DNA of 64,000 nucleotides from Bacteroidota bacterium (GTDB lineage: Bacteria > Bacteroidota > Bacteroidia > Sphingobacteriales > Sphingobacteriaceae). Position numbers and translations under genes: made by a program. The notes beneath the pieces were generated by a model. The model was given only the letters and a program-made list of their open reading frames with translations, was not told the DNA's origin and searched no databases. The DNA is taken from the NCBI GenBank assembly GCA_023450085.1, contig JAEXHI010000034.1:72010-136009 (forward strand), written 5' to 3'. This document shows positions 54,314 through 62,128 of this stretch, one piece after another (the first letter of the stretch is position 1; each line of letters starts with the position of its first letter).

Positions 54314-54385
54314 GCCGCAGATGCACAGATCTCTTTATAGCATTTCAATAGTGATTAACTGATAATGATTTGTGCGTCTGTGGCC
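54314..54385. repeat. Intergenic palindrome
   Basis: Left arm 54314-54329 (gccgcagatgcacaga) and right arm 54370-54385 pair with three transitions. It lies between the rhodanese and DUF4407 genes. It differs in sequence from the other palindromes but has the same build and spacing. Confidence 0.55.
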
Positions 54386-54463
54386 ACTATATAATAATTT
54401 GGCTACAACTGTAACATTTGAGATTTCCAGTCGTTTAACTATAGAATTTTAATTTTGGTTAAT

Positions 54464-55549
54464 ATGAACCGCGTTTCCCGCTTCCTTTGGTTTTGCTCTG
54501 GAGCTCACATTGCTACGCTCGAAAAACATCCTACGGATCATAATAAATATATAGGCATTGGCGCCACTATCTTTTTTACAGGTCTTTTTGCAGCCCTTTC
54601 GGGCGGCTATGCCATGTATTTTGTTTTTAAAGGCAGTGACTTTGCTTGGCTATTTTCTATATTTTTTGGTCTAATATGGGGTTTGGCCATTTTTAACATG
54701 GACCGCTATATTGTAGGCAGTTTGGACAAAAATGCAAGCTCCAATAAACAGTTGTTACAGGCGACACCGCGTATTTTATTGGCCATTATGATTGGTATCG
54801 TGATCTCACGACCTTTGGAGCTGAAGATTTTCGATAAAGAAATCAAAGAAAAATTAAAGGTGAGCTATTTAAATGGCCAACGTTCAAAAATTGACACTTT
54901 AAATAAGGCTTTTGATAAAAAATACACCATTGAAATAGGAAAATTAAATGAACTGAAAGCGCAACGCGATTCGTTAGCTGCAGCGATTAAGAGTGATAGA
55001 CAAAAACTTAACTATGAGATTTTTGGCAATAAAACTACCGAGACTTCAGGAGTAATGGGTTACGGGCCCTATGCCAAACGCAAGGAAGCCGAGCTGAAAC
55101 AACGCGAGCAAAATCTGGACACGCTCAACGTTGATGTGAGGCAAATGGAGAAATTTGTGGATGGCAGGAAACAATTTGACGGATTGATGAGCGAAAAACT
55201 TTTCACCACCAAACAGCTGGATAGCTTGGCCGATATTGCAGGCTTTGCAGACAGAAACTGGGCCTTAGGACAATTGAGTTTTAATCCTGACGGCTCCAAA
55301 GATTTCAATACATCCTTGGCTGTCACCTTTATTGGACTACTCTTTATTTTCTTTGAATGTTTACCCGTTTTTGTAAAGTTGATGAGCGCTAGGGGTTCTT
55401 ACGACCATGCGATTGAGAATGCAGAAAAGGTGCAAACTCATCTTTCTGATAAAGATAGAGATGCCGACATTACCGTAGCTGACCAAATTCAAGACACGAA
55501 AATTAATGTAAAGGCGCAACAAAAAATAGATGAGTTGAGATCTGTTTAG
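54464..55549 (+). CDS. DUF4407 membrane protein
   Basis: A 361-residue protein with four membrane helices (three in ~25-115 and one near 280-300) and a charged coiled coil between (~125-250). The N-terminal FLWFCSGAHIATLEKHPTDH is the DUF4407 hallmark. The ATG at 54464 is preferred to an in-frame TTG nine bases earlier. Function unknown. Confidence 0.88.
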   Translation: MNRVSRFLWFCSGAHIATLEKHPTDHNKYIGIGATIFFTGLFAALSGGYAMYFVFKGSDFAWLFSIFFGLIWGLAIFNMDRYIVGSLDKNASSNKQLLQATPRILLAIMIGIVISRPLELKIFDKEIKEKLKVSYLNGQRSKIDTLNKAFDKKYTIEIGKLNELKAQRDSLAAAIKSDRQKLNYEIFGNKTTETSGVMGYGPYAKRKEAELKQREQNLDTLNVDVRQMEKFVDGRKQFDGLMSEKLFTTKQLDSLADIAGFADRNWALGQLSFNPDGSKDFNTSLAVTFIGLLFIFFECLPVFVKLMSARGSYDHAIENAEKVQTHLSDKDRDADITVADQIQDTKINVKAQQKIDELRSV

Positions 55550-55684
55550 ATTATTGCATATCAATGATAACTAAGCCATCGAAAAATCGATGGCTTTTTT
55601 GTTAATTCCTTATAAGTATAGTAACCTCTAAAATAGCCACTTGTGACCTCAAAACATACGGATATTTATTATATTTGGTTACCT

Positions 55685-56224
55685 ATGACTGAAAAACAAA
55701 ATTTGGCAATAATATCCGGGGATGCTGTTGTGAACAAAATCTACGAGATAAGAAATCAAAAAGTAATGTTAGACCGAGATTTGGCCGAACTTTACGGGAT
55801 TGAAACAAGAGTATTAAATCAAGCGGTAAAACGTAATATTAGTCGATTTCCAGAGGATTTTATGTTCCAGCTTAATTCCGAAGAACTAGAAAATTGGAAG
55901 TCACAAATTGTGATATCCAATCGTGAAAAGTTAGGCCTCCGAAAACCCCCTTTCGTTTTTACGGAACACGGAGTATTAATGCTGTCAAGTGTTTTAAATA
56001 GTCCCCAAGCTATACAAGTCAACATTCAAATTGTTAGGATTTTTGCTCGCCTACGTAAATTACTAGATAACTATAGCGAATTGAAGTTTGAGATTGCGGA
56101 AATTAAAAAGCACCTACAAAACCACGACAAGAACATTGAATTGGTTTTTACTTATCTACATGAACTCATGGAAAAGAAAGCCGAACCTAGAAAGAGGATT
56201 GGTTTCAAGCCAGACCATCTCTAA
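55685..56224 (+). CDS. ORF6N-domain DNA-binding protein
   Basis: A 179-residue protein with an N-terminal ORF6N domain: VVNKIYEIRNQKVMLDRDLAELYGIETRVLNQAVKRN, with FPEDFMFQL next, read here in parts. A C-terminal coiled coil follows (~115-165). ORF6N domains occur in phage antirepressors and in mobile DNA of Bacteroidota. I chose the ATG at 55685 (MTEKQN) over a GTG 42 bases earlier. It stands alone before the ribosomal cluster; a mobile origin is possible. Confidence 0.9.
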   Translation: MTEKQNLAIISGDAVVNKIYEIRNQKVMLDRDLAELYGIETRVLNQAVKRNISRFPEDFMFQLNSEELENWKSQIVISNREKLGLRKPPFVFTEHGVLMLSSVLNSPQAIQVNIQIVRIFARLRKLLDNYSELKFEIAEIKKHLQNHDKNIELVFTYLHELMEKKAEPRKRIGFKPDHL

Positions 56225-56299
56225 GATTTCACACAATCTTCTTTTTGTAAACAGGTATTACATTTCAAATTCGATTGAAGTGGAAATACTTTTTCACCA

Positions 56300-56382
56300 C
56301 GTCATTTCGAAGAAGGTACAACAGAGAAATCTGTTAACTAGTAGCGCACACCTTTGAGATTTCTCTCTGCGTTCGAAATGAT
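56300..56382. repeat. REP-like palindrome, copy C
   Basis: Left arm 56300-56332 (cgtcatttcga...gagaaatct) and right arm 56355-56382 (gagatttctc...gaaatgat) pair imperfectly. The outer words are the same as in copies A and B around the GIY-YIG gene. Confidence 0.75.
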
Positions 56383-56520
56383 AACAAGAGGGGTCAAAAA
56401 TGATTTCAACGAAGTGGGGCTTTCGGCAAAAAAGCTACTGCATTTGCTTTTCAAATAACCAATCTTATTCCCTACCTGCAACCCTTAATTTAAAACTCGC
56501 AACTTTTTTCACGCCAACTA

Positions 56521-56551
56521 TTTGGTATTTAAAGTATTCTCCGTATCTTTG
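56521..56551 (+). promoter_or_regulatory. rplM promoter
   Basis: TTTG (56521-56524), exactly 19 bases, then TATCTTTG (56544-56551): a full match to the Bacteroidota -33/-7 consensus TTTG-N19-TAnnTTTG. It drives the ribosomal protein operon. Confidence 0.85.
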
Positions 56552-56606
56552 CAGTCCCTAAAAAACCGGGGAATAATAAATTTTTTAACAAATTAAATAA
56601 AAGCAA

Positions 56607-57050
56607 GTGAATACGTTAAGTTACAAAACTGTCTCTGCGAATGCTAAAACCGTTAACAAACAATGGGTTGTAGTTGATGCTGAAGGAGAGATTTTGGGGC
56701 GCTTGTCTTCTAAAATCGCGATGATTATTAGAGGTAAAAACAAGCCGGAGTATACCCCACACGTAGACTGTGGTGATAACGTTATTGTTATCAACGCAGA
56801 CAAAGTTAAGTTGACAGGCAGCAAAATGGTTGATAAAACCTATGTGCGTTACACTGGTTACCCAGGTGGTCAACGTTTCATTTCTCCAAAAGAGTTATTG
56901 GCTAAGCACCCAGCACGTGTTGTTGAGAAAGCTGTTCGTGGTATGTTACCTAAAACCAAATTAGGCAAAAAATTATACACTAATTTATTTGTTTATGCTG
57001 GTTCTGAGCATCCTCACGCTGCACAAGCGCCTAAAACCGTTAAACTTTAA
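56607..57050 (+). CDS. rplM: 50S ribosomal protein L13
   Basis: The 147-residue L13, an early-assembly protein of the large subunit. Motifs include WVVVDAEGEILGRLSSKIA and the C-terminal YAGSEHPHAAQAP. The start is GTG at 56607, where the conserved N-terminus (NTLSYKTVSANA) begins. First gene of the rplM-rpsI-rpsB-tsf block; rpsI follows by 16 bases. Confidence 0.97.
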   Translation: MNTLSYKTVSANAKTVNKQWVVVDAEGEILGRLSSKIAMIIRGKNKPEYTPHVDCGDNVIVINADKVKLTGSKMVDKTYVRYTGYPGGQRFISPKELLAKHPARVVEKAVRGMLPKTKLGKKLYTNLFVYAGSEHPHAAQAPKTVKL

Positions 57051-57066
57051 TTAAAAGAGAAAAGAA

Positions 57067-57453
57067 ATGTCAACAACAAATACTTCTGGTAGAAGAAAAA
57101 CAGCTGTTGCCCGTATCTATTTAAAAGATGGCAACGGCGCTATTACCGTAAACGGTAAAGATTATAAAGTATATTTCCCAACCCTACCTTTACAATACAT
57201 TGTTAACCAAGCTTTCGAAGTTGCGGAAGTTGCTGGTCAATATGATGTACAAGTAAATGTAGCTGGTGGTGGTGTTAAAGGACAAGCTGAGGCTGTTCGT
57301 TTAGCAATTGCTAAAGCTATTGTTGAATTAAATGCTGAGAAAAAATCTGCGCTACGTGCTAAAGGTTTAATGACCCGTGACATGCGTATGGTTGAACGTA
57401 AGAAACCAGGACGTGCGAAAGCTCGTAAGAGATTCCAATTCAGTAAACGTTAA
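57067..57453 (+). CDS. rpsI: 30S ribosomal protein S9
   Basis: The 128-residue S9, whose basic C-terminal tail contacts P-site tRNA. The tail KKPGRAKARKRFQFSKR is diagnostic, as is the N-terminal GRRKTAVARIYL. It is followed by rpsB after 18 bases. Confidence 0.97.
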   Translation: MSTTNTSGRRKTAVARIYLKDGNGAITVNGKDYKVYFPTLPLQYIVNQAFEVAEVAGQYDVQVNVAGGGVKGQAEAVRLAIAKAIVELNAEKKSALRAKGLMTRDMRMVERKKPGRAKARKRFQFSKR

Positions 57454-57471
57454 TCTTAAGGAGACAATACA

Positions 57472-58296
57472 ATGGCAAGAACAACATATCAAGACTTATT
57501 GGATGCAGGTGTACACTTTGGTCACCTTACCCGCAAATGGAATCCAAAAATGGCTCCTTACATTTTCATGGAGCGCAATGGTATCCACATTATAGATTTA
57601 AACAAAACTTTAGCTAAAACTGAAGAAGCTGCTGCAGCGATTAAACAAATCGTAAAATCTGGTCGTAAGATCTTATTTGTAGCTACTAAGAAACAAGCTA
57701 AAGAAATTGTTGCAGAACAAGCTAAGAAAGTAAACATGCCTTTCGTAACCGAGCGTTGGTTAGGTGGTATGTTAACCAACTTCGCTACCGTACGCAAGTC
57801 AATCAAAAAGATGGCTAACATCGATAAAATGACTAAAGACGGTACTTACGCTATCCTTTCTAAAAAAGAGCGTTTGATGATCCAACGTGAGCGTATCAAA
57901 TTAGAAAACCTTTTAGGTGGTATCGCTGATTTGAACCGTTTACCTGCGGCTATCTTCTTAATCGACGTGAAGAAAGAGCATATCGCTGTTGCTGAAGCTT
58001 TGAAATTAAACATTCCTACTTTTGCAATGGTTGATACTAACTCTGATCCTTCAAACATCGATTTCCCTATTCCAGCGAATGATGATGCTACAAAATCAAT
58101 TTCTTTGATTACTGACATCATGGTTAAAGCTATCGAAGAAGGTTTAGATGAGCGTAAACGTGAGAAAGACGAAGAAGCAGAGAAAGAAGCTGTAGCTGCT
58201 AAAACTGCTGCTGACGCTCCTGAGGCTCCAGCTAAAAAAGCTAAAAAAGAAACTGCTGAAGCAGAAACTTCATCAGAAGATAACACAGAAGCATAA
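57472..58296 (+). CDS. rpsB: 30S ribosomal protein S2
   Basis: The 274-residue S2 with DLLDAGVHFGHLTRKWNP, TERWLGGMLTNFATVRKS and PTFAMVDTNSDPS. A 45-residue C-terminal extension rich in Glu, Ala and Lys (from ~230) goes beyond E. coli S2 and is common in Bacteroidota. tsf follows after 102 bases that contain a palindrome. Confidence 0.97.
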   Translation: MARTTYQDLLDAGVHFGHLTRKWNPKMAPYIFMERNGIHIIDLNKTLAKTEEAAAAIKQIVKSGRKILFVATKKQAKEIVAEQAKKVNMPFVTERWLGGMLTNFATVRKSIKKMANIDKMTKDGTYAILSKKERLMIQRERIKLENLLGGIADLNRLPAAIFLIDVKKEHIAVAEALKLNIPTFAMVDTNSDPSNIDFPIPANDDATKSISLITDIMVKAIEEGLDERKREKDEEAEKEAVAAKTAADAPEAPAKKAKKETAEAETSSEDNTEA

Positions 58297-58315
58297 TTGA
58301 AGTTGTAAGTTGTGG

Positions 58316-58360
58316 GTTGTAAGTTATAGGTTGAGAAACTTGTAGCCTATAACTTACAAC
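58316..58360. repeat. Palindrome between rpsB and tsf
   Basis: Perfect 15-base inverted repeat, gttgtaagttatagg (58316-58330) and cctataacttacaac (58346-58360). The word agttgtaagttgtgg just upstream is a further near-copy of the left arm. It might attenuate transcription, but lacks a T run. Confidence 0.75.
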
Positions 58361-58398
58361 TTATCACATTTTATAGAAATTCTAAATATTTAAAAAAA

Positions 58399-59244
58399 AT
58401 GTCTACAGTACAAATTACTGCCGCAGATGTAAACAAATTACGCCAACAAACCGGTGCCGGTATGATGGATTGCAAAAAAGCATTAGTAGAAGCCAATGGC
58501 GATTTCGAAGCTGCTGTTGATTTATTGCGTAAAAAAGGCCAAAAAGTATCAGCTGCTCGTTCTGGCAATGCTACTTCTGAAGGTTTAGTATTAATCAACG
58601 TTTCAGCAGATGGCACTAATGGTAAATTAGTTGCTTTAGCTTGCGAAACTGAGCCAGTTTCTAAAGTTGAAGATTTCCGTAACCTAGCTCAAGCTGTTTT
58701 AGCTGCAGCAGTTGCTAATAATCCTGCTTCAGCTGAAGAATTATTAGCGATTACTTTGGAAGATGGACGTACAGTTGCTGAAACCATCACTGAACTAACT
58801 GGTAAAATCGGAGAGAAAATCGTTATTCAAGAGTACGCAAATATCTCTGGTGAAAAAATCGTTTCATATATCCACTCTAATGGTAAAATGGGTGTTTTAG
58901 TGGTATTTGAAGGTGCTAATGGTGTAGATATTACTGAAGCTGGTAAAGATGTTGCAATGCAAATTGCGGCAATGAACCCAGTTGCTGTTGATAAAGACGG
59001 TGTTGATCCTGCTACTGTAGAGCGTGAAATTGAGATTGCTAAAGACGTTATCCGTCAAGAAGGCAAACCAGAAGAAATGGTTGAGAAAATTGCTGCTGGT
59101 AAATTGAACAAATTCTACAAAGACAGCACTTTATTAAACCAAGAGTTTGTTAAAGATGGTTCTATCGACGTTCGTAAATTCTTAGATAACACTTCTAAAG
59201 GATTAACAGTTACTGCTTTCAAACGCGTACAATTAGGCGCTTAA
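58399..59244 (+). CDS. tsf: Elongation factor Ts
   Basis: Recycles EF-Tu from GDP to GTP form. The 281 residues include VNKLRQQTGAGMMDCKKAL (N-terminal UBA-like domain), the two core dimerisation domains and a C-terminal module. Follows rpsB as in most bacteria. A terminator lies 22 bases after the stop. Confidence 0.97.
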   Translation: MSTVQITAADVNKLRQQTGAGMMDCKKALVEANGDFEAAVDLLRKKGQKVSAARSGNATSEGLVLINVSADGTNGKLVALACETEPVSKVEDFRNLAQAVLAAAVANNPASAEELLAITLEDGRTVAETITELTGKIGEKIVIQEYANISGEKIVSYIHSNGKMGVLVVFEGANGVDITEAGKDVAMQIAAMNPVAVDKDGVDPATVEREIEIAKDVIRQEGKPEEMVEKIAAGKLNKFYKDSTLLNQEFVKDGSIDVRKFLDNTSKGLTVTAFKRVQLGA

Positions 59245-59265
59245 TTTTTAAGCAAAACAATATAG

Positions 59266-59294
59266 AAAAGGGCTTCCAAATGGAAGCCCTTTTT
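59266..59294. terminator. tsf terminator
   Basis: Hairpin AAAAGGGCTTCC paired with GGAAGCCCTTTT, T-rich after it. The A run on the left lets it also serve the minus-strand gene that ends at 59302. Confidence 0.9.
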
Positions 59295-59301
59295 GTTTGC
59301 A

Positions 59302-59496
59302 TCAATTCTTCGCCTTTTTAATAACATATATAATTATCCCTACTCCTAGACCGAAAATAGCTAATCCGCCAAGGAAGAATAAATTTGGATTAGTAGCATC
59401 TGCAAAGCCAAAGCCTATGCTATACCAACCTAGCGCTATTAATACGAGTCCAGCTAAGACTTTAATCACACTCAATATCGCTTCTCTCATTTGCAA
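59302..59496 (-). CDS. Small two-helix membrane protein
   Basis: A 64-residue protein with two helices (IKVLAGLVLIALGWYSIGFGF and LFFLGGLAIFGLGVGIIIYVI) and a basic end (KKAKN). It shares the tsf terminator in the opposite direction, which supports a real gene. An alternative start is the Met at codon 3. Function unknown. Confidence 0.6.
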   Translation of the reverse strand: MQMREAILSVIKVLAGLVLIALGWYSIGFGFADATNPNLFFLGGLAIFGLGVGIIIYVIKKAKN

Positions 59497-59579
59497 TTAA
59501 TATTTCTAGGAAAGTAAACAAATTATACAATAATCTATAACTTATCAAACGTCAACTTATTTTTTGGTAAACTTGTATT

Positions 59580-60683
59580 ATGCATTCGCTACAAAATCAA
59601 AATCTATATCTCCCAACAGGGATAGCGGCCCAACAAGAGATTTCATTTGAAAATGGTTTGATCAAAGAAGTCAAATCCAACAACGTTCCTACTGATACAA
59701 CAGAAGACACCTACCTCCTACCAGGCTTTATTGACCTGCAGATTTATGGAGCTGCTGGTAAACTTTTCTCTGCGGAGCCCAGTTTGGAAAGCATCAGGAT
59801 CATAGAAGACCAGCTTTTAAAAGAAGGCACTACTGGCTTTCTAATCTGTCTAGCCACTAATACGCCAGAAGTATTCAATCAATGCATTTCGGTAATCAAG
59901 GAATACAGAAAAGATGCCAGAAATTGTATGGGACTGCATTTGGAGGGTCCTTTTATCAACCCCGAAAAAAGAGGAGCTCATGTAAAAGAATATATTCGGA
60001 AAGCTAGTCTAGACGAAATTAAACAGCTTTTAGATTTTGGTGATGGTACCATTAAAATGATGACGCTTGCACCCGAACTTCAGGATGATAACGTTATCCA
60101 ATATTTGCTAGACCATGATGTTATCTTATCACTGGGACATAGCAACGCAAACTTTGAACAAGCGACAAATGCTTATAATAAAGGCATACAAACCACTACC
60201 CATTTGTTTAATGCCATGTCACCTATTCAACATCGCGCACCAGGTATCCCTACTGCCGTGTTTAGTCACTCAAAAGCCATGTCTAGTATTATTGCTGATG
60301 GACTGCATGTAGATTTCGAAGTGGTAAAAATTGCGGCAAAAATGATGAAAGAACGGTTGTTCATCATTACCGATGCGGTGGCCGAATGTAATTTAGGCCC
60401 ATATCAGCACCATGCTATAGATGGTAAATTTGTAATGCCCGATGGCACTTTGTCCGGTTCGGCAATGACCATGCTGCAATCGATTAAAAATTGTGTAGAG
60501 CATTGTGACATCCCACTAACTGAAGCCATCAACATGGCTACAATTAATCCCGCCAAATTGATCAAAAGAGAAAACGAAATGGGTCAGTTAACTGTTAATG
60601 CTCAAGCAAACTTGGTGAGGGTAAACGAAAAATTGGAATTGCAACAAGTATTTTTCAAAGGAGAGGAAATTAAACTGAATTAA
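59580..60683 (+). CDS. nagA: N-acetylglucosamine-6-phosphate deacetylase
   Basis: Removes the acetyl group from GlcNAc-6-phosphate in amino-sugar recycling or chitin use. The 367 residues show the amidohydrolase pattern: LPGFIDLQIYGA, metal-binding Glu in HLEGPFINPEKRGAH, SLGHSNA, TTHLFNAMSPIQHR, ADGLHVD and the catalytic Asp in ITDAVAE. No other nag gene is near; it sits between tsf and pyrH. Confidence 0.95.
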   Translation: MHSLQNQNLYLPTGIAAQQEISFENGLIKEVKSNNVPTDTTEDTYLLPGFIDLQIYGAAGKLFSAEPSLESIRIIEDQLLKEGTTGFLICLATNTPEVFNQCISVIKEYRKDARNCMGLHLEGPFINPEKRGAHVKEYIRKASLDEIKQLLDFGDGTIKMMTLAPELQDDNVIQYLLDHDVILSLGHSNANFEQATNAYNKGIQTTTHLFNAMSPIQHRAPGIPTAVFSHSKAMSSIIADGLHVDFEVVKIAAKMMKERLFIITDAVAECNLGPYQHHAIDGKFVMPDGTLSGSAMTMLQSIKNCVEHCDIPLTEAINMATINPAKLIKRENEMGQLTVNAQANLVRVNEKLELQQVFFKGEEIKLN

Positions 60684-60708
60684 GCACCAGCAAATTAAAA
60701 AAACTTAA

Positions 60709-60716
60709 TATTTTTG
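60709..60716 (+). promoter_or_regulatory. Putative -7 box of pyrH
   Basis: TATTTTTG fits TAnnTTTG and ends six bases before the pyrH ATG, predicting a very short or absent leader. Confidence 0.5.
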
Positions 60717-60722
60717 CCTTTT

Positions 60723-61430
60723 ATGAAATATAAACGGATTTTACTTAAACTGAGCGGCGAATCGCTAATGGGCGAAAAGCAATACGGCATTGATAACGAA
60801 AGAGTTAAACAATACGCAGAAGATATCAAAGCAGTACACGACGAGGGACTAGAAATAGCAATTGTAATAGGCGGTGGTAATATTTTTAGAGGTTTAAGTG
60901 CTGAAAAATCTGGGATGGACAGAGCTCAAGCAGACTACATGGGCATGTTGGCTACCGTGATTAATAGCATGGCATTACAAGATGCTTTGGAAAAAGTGGG
61001 CTTAAAAACCCGTTTACTTTCTGCCATTAAAATGGAGCAAATATGTGAACCATTTGTGAGAAGAAGAGCTGTTAGGCATTTGGAAAAAGGACGTATTGTA
61101 ATTTTTGGCGCTGGCACTGGTAATCCTTACTTCACTACCGATTCTGCAGCAGCATTAAGAGCGATCGAAATCAATGCAGACGTAGTACTTAAAGGTACTC
61201 GTGTTGACGGTATTTACACTGCAGACCCTGAAAAAGACCCAACAGCGACTAAATATCAAACATTATCTTTCAAAGAGGTTTATGACAAAGACCTTAATGT
61301 AATGGACATGACTGCCTTTACATTGTGCGAGGAAAACCATCTTCCAATTATTGTTTTTGACATGAACAAGGCCGGCAATTTCATGAAAATTGCTAAAGGT
61401 GAAGAAATTGGCACTTTGGTAAAAGGTTAA
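60723..61430 (+). CDS. pyrH: UMP kinase
   Basis: Phosphorylates UMP to UDP, a step of pyrimidine synthesis. The 235 residues have the amino-acid-kinase motifs: ILLKLSGESLMG, AIVIGGGNIFRGL, TGNPYFTTDSAAALRA and KGTRVDGIYTADPEKDP. The ATG at 60723 (MKYKRILL) is chosen; a TTG at 60714 falls in the -7 box. It is followed by frr, the usual neighbour. Confidence 0.97.
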   Translation: MKYKRILLKLSGESLMGEKQYGIDNERVKQYAEDIKAVHDEGLEIAIVIGGGNIFRGLSAEKSGMDRAQADYMGMLATVINSMALQDALEKVGLKTRLLSAIKMEQICEPFVRRRAVRHLEKGRIVIFGAGTGNPYFTTDSAAALRAIEINADVVLKGTRVDGIYTADPEKDPTATKYQTLSFKEVYDKDLNVMDMTAFTLCEENHLPIIVFDMNKAGNFMKIAKGEEIGTLVKG

Positions 61431-61447
61431 TTTTACCCTTTATTTTA

Positions 61448-61455
61448 TATTTTTG
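61448..61455 (+). promoter_or_regulatory. Putative -7 box of frr
   Basis: TATTTTTG, 20 bases before the frr ATG. The -33 position is not convincing, so this may be a weak promoter adding to read-through from pyrH. Confidence 0.45.
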
Positions 61456-61475
61456 CATATAAATCACTCAGAACA

Positions 61476-62039
61476 ATGAATGACCTCATAAAGAAACAGA
61501 TCACTGATGCGCAGGCTAACATGGAAAAAGCCATTGCACACTGTGAGGCTGAACTGACAAAAATTAGAGCAGGAAAAGCTTCTGCTGGCATGTTAGATGG
61601 CATTATGGTTGACTACTATGGTAACCCAACACCTTTAGCACAAGTTGGAGCAATTAATACTCCTGATGCACGTACCTTGATTATCCAACCATGGGAAAAA
61701 AACATGTTGATTCCGATTGAAAGAGCAATTATGGAAGCTAACATTGGGATCAATCCTCAAAATGATGGTACAATTATCCGTTTGGTGGTTCCTCCTTTAA
61801 CTGAAGAACGTAGAAAAGATTTGGTGAAAAAAGTGAAGGAAGAAGCTGAAAAAGGCAAAATCGCCATCCGTAATATTCGTAAGGACGCTAACGAGAAAAT
61901 CAAAAAATTGAAAGCAGAAAGCGTATCTGATGACGAAATCAAAACAGGAGAGGCAGAAGTGCAAAAAGTTACCGACAGCTACATTGTTAAGGTAGACAAG
62001 CATGCCGAAGTGAAAGAAAAAGACATCATGACGGTTTAA
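61476..62039 (+). CDS. frr: Ribosome recycling factor
   Basis: Splits the post-termination ribosome together with EF-G. The 187 residues include ELTKIRAGKASAGMLDGIMVDYYG (read in parts), PWEKNMLIPIERAI, NDGTIIRLVVPPLTEERRK and the C-terminal helical domain. A terminator follows. Confidence 0.97.
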   Translation: MNDLIKKQITDAQANMEKAIAHCEAELTKIRAGKASAGMLDGIMVDYYGNPTPLAQVGAINTPDARTLIIQPWEKNMLIPIERAIMEANIGINPQNDGTIIRLVVPPLTEERRKDLVKKVKEEAEKGKIAIRNIRKDANEKIKKLKAESVSDDEIKTGEAEVQKVTDSYIVKVDKHAEVKEKDIMTV

Positions 62040-62064
62040 CAATATCGTTAAATTGTAATATAAA

Positions 62065-62097
62065 AGGGAATGTAACTCAGCTACATTCCCTTTTTTT
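62065..62097 (+). terminator. frr terminator
   Basis: Hairpin aagggaatgta paired with tacattccctt and a T run. The end of the T run overlaps the -7 box of the next gene (62097-62104). Confidence 0.88.
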
Positions 62098-62104
62098 ATT
62101 TTTG
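62097..62104 (+). promoter_or_regulatory. Putative -7 box of the ABC exporter gene
   Basis: TATTTTTG, 24 bases before the ATG at 62129, sharing its first bases with the frr terminator T run. Confidence 0.45.
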
Positions 62105-62128
62105 CATCCCAATCACAACAAAACAAAA

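Larger units (their letters stand above)
56225..56606. other. Gap upstream of rplM
   Basis: 382 non-coding bases. It contains a REP-like palindrome (56300-56382) and the rplM promoter (56521-56551), with a 5' leader of about 50 bases. No small gene was seen. Confidence 0.7.

Noticed and set aside
15003..58360. Repeats as a CRISPR array
   Set aside because: The repeats are single palindromes far apart, without regular spacers or cas genes.
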